From NCBI GenBank assembly GCA_000715635.1, contig KL569120.1, positions 49,851-56,370 of the forward strand: DNA of 6,520 bases, written 5' to 3'. The notes beneath the pieces are model-generated. The model saw only the letters and a program-made list of their open reading frames with translations. It did no database searches and was not told where the DNA came from. The DNA comes from Streptomyces violaceus. GTDB taxonomy: Bacteria > Actinomycetota > Actinomycetes > Streptomycetales > Streptomycetaceae. The position numbers and the translations under genes were made by a program. Within the stretch, counting starts at the first letter, position 1. Each line of letters begins with the position of its first letter. Shown one piece after another: positions 4,256-6,520 of the stretch.

Positions 4256-6325
4256 GTGAGCGACACCACCGATCTGATGGGCGCACGTGTCGAGGAGACC
4301 GCTGCCGCGCCCGCCACGGACGCCTCCGCGCCTGCCAGCGGTGCCGGCTCCCGGCGGCGCCGCGGTACCGGCCTCGAGGGCATGGTGCTGGCCGAGCTGC
4401 AGCAGGTCGCATCCGGCCTCGGCATCAGGGGCACCGCGCGTATGCGCAAGAGCCAGCTGATCGAGGTCATCAAGGAGGCGCAGGCGTCCGGCGGCGCCGC
4501 TCCGGCCGCGAAGGCCGACGCCCCCGCCGAGACCAAGCCGAAGCGCCGCGCCACCTCCCGGACCCGTACGGGGGACAACGCCGAGAAGGCGGAGAAGAAG
4601 GCGGACGCGAAGCAGGCCTCCGAGGCCCCCGCCGAGAAGGCCGACAAGGCCGTGGCACAGCAGCAGATCGAGATTCCCGGTCAGCCCGCTGGGGGCCCCT
4701 CCCGCGCGAGCGAAGCCGAGCGTGGGGGAGAGGACGCGCCCTCGGAGCGCCGTCGTCGCCGTGCCACCGCCGACGCCGGAGCCCCGGCCTCCGCCCCCGA
4801 GACGGTCGCCGCCGAGGCGAAGAACGACGCCAAGGCCGAGGCGCCGGCGCAGCAGTCGCAGCAGCAGTCCCAGAACGACGCCAAGTCCGACTCCGGTGAC
4901 GGCGGCGAGGGCCGCCGCCGCGACCGCCGTGACCGCGGCCGGGACCGGGACCGGGACCGGGACCGTGACCGTGGCGGCCGGGGCAACAAGGGCGACGACC
5001 AGCAGGGCGGCCAGCGCGGCCAGCAGCAGAACCAGCAGCAGGGCGGCGGCGGTCGTCAGGACCGTGGCCAGCAGCAGGATGACGACGATTTCGAGGGCGG
5101 CCGCCGTGGCCGTCGCGGGCGTTACCGCGACCGCCGGGGCCGTCGTGGCCGCGACGACGTGCAGGAGCCGCAGATCACCGAGGACGACGTCCTGATCCCC
5201 GTCGCGGGCATCCTGGACATCCTCGACAACTACGCCTTCATCCGCACGTCCGGCTACCTGCCCGGCCCGAACGACGTGTACGTCTCCCTCGCCCAGGTCC
5301 GTAAGAACGGCCTGCGCAAGGGTGACCACATCACCGGTGCCGTGCGTCAGCCGAAGGAAGGCGAGCGGCGCGAGAAGTTCAACGCGCTGGTGCGCCTGGA
5401 CTCCGTCAACGGCATGGCGCCCGAATCCGGGCGCGGGCGGCCGGAGTTCAACAAGCTGACGCCGCTGTACCCGCAGGACCGGCTCCGCCTGGAGACCGAC
5501 CCGGGCGTCCTGACCACCCGCATCATCGACCTGGTCTCGCCCATCGGCAAGGGCCAGCGTGGTCTGATCGTGGCCCCGCCGAAGACCGGCAAGACCATGA
5601 TCATGCAGGCGATCGCCAACGCGATCACGCACAACAACCCCGAGTGCCACCTGATGGTCGTCCTGGTCGACGAGCGTCCGGAAGAGGTCACCGACATGCA
5701 GCGGTCGGTCAAGGGCGAGGTCATCTCCTCGACCTTCGACCGCCCGGCCGAGGACCACACGACGGTCGCCGAGCTCGCCATCGAGCGCGCCAAGCGGCTG
5801 GTCGAGCTCGGGCACGACGTGGTCGTCCTGCTGGACTCCATCACGCGTCTGGGCCGTGCCTACAACCTCGCGGCGCCCGCCTCCGGCCGCATCCTGTCCG
5901 GTGGTGTCGACTCGACCGCGCTGTACCCGCCGAAGCGCTTCTTCGGTGCCGCGCGCAACATCGAGGACGGCGGCTCGCTCACCATCCTGGCCACCGCGCT
6001 CGTCGACACCGGCTCGCGCATGGACGAGGTGATCTTCGAGGAGTTCAAGGGCACCGGCAACGCGGAGCTCAAGCTCGACCGGAAGCTCGCCGACAAGCGC
6101 ATCTTCCCGGCGGTGGACGTGGACGCGTCCGGTACCCGTAAGGAAGAGATCCTGCTCGGCAGCGACGAGCTCGCCATCACCTGGAAGCTGCGCCGTGTGC
6201 TGCACGCGCTCGACCAGCAGCAGGCGATCGAGCTGCTCCTGGACAAGATGAAGCAGACGAAGTCGAACGCCGAGTTCCTGATGCAGATCCAGAAGACGAC
6301 GCCGATGCCGGGCAACGGCGACTGA
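4256..6325 (+). CDS. rho: Transcription termination factor Rho with large N-terminal insertion
   Basis: Rho is the hexameric RNA-dependent ATPase and 5'-3' translocase that ends untranslated transcripts. This 689-residue form is far longer than E. coli Rho (419). The N-terminal helical bundle (about 39-75, with [16 protein letters not shown]) is followed by a low-complexity insertion (about 78-303) rich in Ala, Glu and Lys, then Arg, Asp, Gln and Gly, including five RD pairs at 229-238. The RNA-binding cold-shock-like domain follows (about 305-385, [20 protein letters not shown]). The motor domain has Walker A APPKTGKT (440-447), the catalytic-glutamate motif [13 protein letters not shown] (471-483), Walker B VVVLLDS (522-528), the Q-loop region [16 protein letters not shown], the R-loop EEFKGTGN (595-602) and arginine-finger segment GTRKEE (626-631). 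GTG 4256 follows AAGGA by 6 nt. Actinobacterial insertions of this kind are known to add RNA binding for GC-rich transcripts. The motor is intact; Met481 and Ser528 match bicyclomycin-contact positions. Confidence 0.98.
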   Translation: MSDTTDLMGARVEETAAAPATDASAPASGAGSRRRRGTGLEGMVLAELQQVASGLGIRGTARMRKSQLIEVIKEAQASGGAAPAAKADAPAETKPKRRATSRTRTGDNAEKAEKKADAKQASEAPAEKADKAVAQQQIEIPGQPAGGPSRASEAERGGEDAPSERRRRRATADAGAPASAPETVAAEAKNDAKAEAPAQQSQQQSQNDAKSDSGDGGEGRRRDRRDRGRDRDRDRDRDRGGRGNKGDDQQGGQRGQQQNQQQGGGGRQDRGQQQDDDDFEGGRRGRRGRYRDRRGRRGRDDVQEPQITEDDVLIPVAGILDILDNYAFIRTSGYLPGPNDVYVSLAQVRKNGLRKGDHITGAVRQPKEGERREKFNALVRLDSVNGMAPESGRGRPEFNKLTPLYPQDRLRLETDPGVLTTRIIDLVSPIGKGQRGLIVAPPKTGKTMIMQAIANAITHNNPECHLMVVLVDERPEEVTDMQRSVKGEVISSTFDRPAEDHTTVAELAIERAKRLVELGHDVVVLLDSITRLGRAYNLAAPASGRILSGGVDSTALYPPKRFFGAARNIEDGGSLTILATALVDTGSRMDEVIFEEFKGTGNAELKLDRKLADKRIFPAVDVDASGTRKEEILLGSDELAITWKLRRVLHALDQQQAIELLLDKMKQTKSNAEFLMQIQKTTPMPGNGD
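4690..4731. repeat. GC-rich palindromic repeat carried inside rho
   Basis: Around 4690-4731 the rho frame runs through a G5-C4 block, then CTCCCGCGC, the core CGAGCGAAGCCGAG (4707-4720) and GCGTGGGGGAG. The arms CTCCC-G-CGC and GCG-T-GGGAG can pair around the core. From memory, closely similar units with this CGAGCGAAGCCGAG core between C- and G-tracts are scattered in many copies through Streptomyces genomes, mostly between genes. Here it encodes about residues 146-159 ([13 protein letters not shown]), which differ in character from the Lys/Glu/Ala-rich sequence before them. That it is an inserted copy is inference. Confidence 0.55.
4940..4969 (+). repeat. Hexanucleotide tandem repeat coding (Arg-Asp)5 in rho
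   Basis: Four exact CGGGAC units (4940-4963) and one CGTGAC (4964-4969) encode Arg-Asp five times, residues 229-238 of Rho. Six-base units keep the frame when copies are gained or lost, so this is a likely site of length variation between strains in a part of the protein that should tolerate it. Confidence 0.85.
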
Positions 6326-6338
6326 GGTAAGCACTGGG

Positions 6339-6374
6339 CAAAGGGCCGCTCCCGTGAACGGGGGCGGCCCTTTG
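6339..6374 (+). terminator. Terminator after rho
   Basis: CAAAGGGCCGC (6339-6349) pairs with GCGGCCCTTTG (6364-6374). The stem continues through a T-G pair (6350/6363) and CCCG/CGGG (6351-6354/6359-6362) to a TGAA loop: 16 pairs with no mismatch. It starts 13 nt after the rho stop. The AAA...TTT base gives a short U run at the 3' side. It is the clearest terminator in the window, and it could work in both directions. Confidence 0.93.
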
Positions 6375-6391
6375 TGGTGTTCGTGTGCGGG

Positions 6392-6397
6392 TAGGAT
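6392..6397 (+). promoter_or_regulatory. Candidate -10 element for the gene after rho
   Basis: TAGGAT at 6392-6397 is a good Streptomyces -10 match, 44 nt before the GTG start of the next gene and beyond the rho terminator. The best -35-like sequence, TTGTGG (6372-6377), is only 14 nt upstream, too close for a normal spacer, so the -35 is weak or absent. Confidence 0.5.
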
Positions 6398-6420
6398 CAC
6401 GCTCTTCGAACATGTGATCC
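6394..6420. promoter_or_regulatory. Inverted repeat overlapping the -10, possible operator
   Basis: GGATCAC (6394-6400) and GTGATCC (6414-6420) are perfect 7-bp arms around a 13-nt spacer that itself contains the palindrome TTCGAA (6405-6410). The left arm shares bases with the -10 candidate and the repeat covers the expected start site, the classic position for a repressor site. If transcribed whole it would form a hairpin just before the ribosome site. No known regulator's site is recognised. Confidence 0.4.
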
Positions 6421-6435
6421 CGAGGGGGGACATAC

Positions 6436-6520
6436 GTGGGTACATCCATGCCTGGGGGCGGACGGCACAGACGCCGGATACGCATCGCACTGCCCGTCGC
6501 CGCGGCCGGTGTCGCGGCTG
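6436..6520 (+). CDS. N-terminus of a probable exported or membrane-anchored protein (partial)
   Basis: GTG 6436 follows the purine-rich ribosome site GAGGGGGGA (6422-6430) and opens a frame that runs off the right edge, giving 28 complete codons. The peptide begins MGTSMPGGGRHRRRIR and continues into ALPVAAAGVAA, a positively charged stretch followed by a small-residue hydrophobic run, as in the start of a signal peptide or an N-terminal membrane anchor. ATG 6448 is a weaker alternative start. No catalytic domain is visible in so short a piece. In Streptomyces I recall an envelope protein, possibly of the LytR-CpsA-Psr family, between rho and rpmE; that assignment rests on gene order alone. 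It has its own candidate promoter beyond the rho terminator, so it is likely transcribed apart from rho. Confidence 0.7.
   Translation, partial: MGTSMPGGGRHRRRIRIALPVAAAGVAA

Noticed and set aside
4112..6490. 792-codon open frame on the minus strand across rho
   Set aside because: Same GC-driven artefact; the long Leu/Ala/Val and Gly runs mirror the rho insertion's repetitive codons. It also runs through both the rho leader and the rho terminator.
1..6520. Search for CRISPR, insertion sequences, phage or toxin-antitoxin genes, tRNA or rRNA
   Set aside because: No spaced repeats, transposase motifs, cloverleaf or rRNA sequence was seen. All complete genes are housekeeping with uniform composition.

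Overview
This is a high-GC actinobacterial chromosome segment, almost certainly from Streptomyces. The signs are strong G/C bias at third codon positions, GTG starts beside GA-rich ribosome binding sites, TAGnnT-type -10 elements, a Rho factor with a very large Arg/Asp/Gln/Gly-rich insertion, and a gene order that I recall from streptomycetes (lysA - hom - thrC - thrB - rho - secreted or envelope protein). All complete genes lie on the + strand. Nothing in the window is a mobile element, CRISPR array, tRNA or rRNA.

Layout. 1-78 is the last 26 codons of a gene that is probably lysA (diaminopimelate decarboxylase), followed by a perfect 11-bp hairpin. 227-1519 is hom (homoserine dehydrogenase with a C-terminal ACT domain). 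Six bases later comes thrC (threonine synthase, 1526-2584), then a strong hairpin terminator. 2585-2924 is a non-coding stretch with several inverted repeats, a likely -10 element and a tandem repeat, leading to thrB (homoserine kinase, 2925-3854). 3855-4255 is a second non-coding stretch: a likely rho promoter and a long, structured, partly C-rich leader. rho fills 4256-6325 and ends at a textbook 16-bp hairpin terminator. A -10-like element inside a 7-bp inverted repeat then precedes the first 28 codons of an exported protein that runs off the window.

How the genes work together. LysA takes the lysine branch and Hom, ThrB and ThrC take the threonine branch of the aspartate family: Hom reduces aspartate semialdehyde to homoserine, ThrB phosphorylates it, and ThrC converts O-phosphohomoserine to threonine. 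hom and thrC look like one transcript. The terminator after thrC and the candidate promoter before thrB suggest that thrB is at least partly transcribed separately. rho is a separate housekeeping unit.

Novelty. This is mostly an ordinary housekeeping region, and I do not see an undescribed multi-gene system. The points worth a second look are the rho leader (long, structured, with a small ORF that has a good Shine-Dalgarno), a Streptomyces-type dispersed GC-rich repeat that appears to be carried in frame inside the rho insertion, a hexanucleotide tandem repeat in the same insertion, and inverted repeats sitting on or next to likely promoters.
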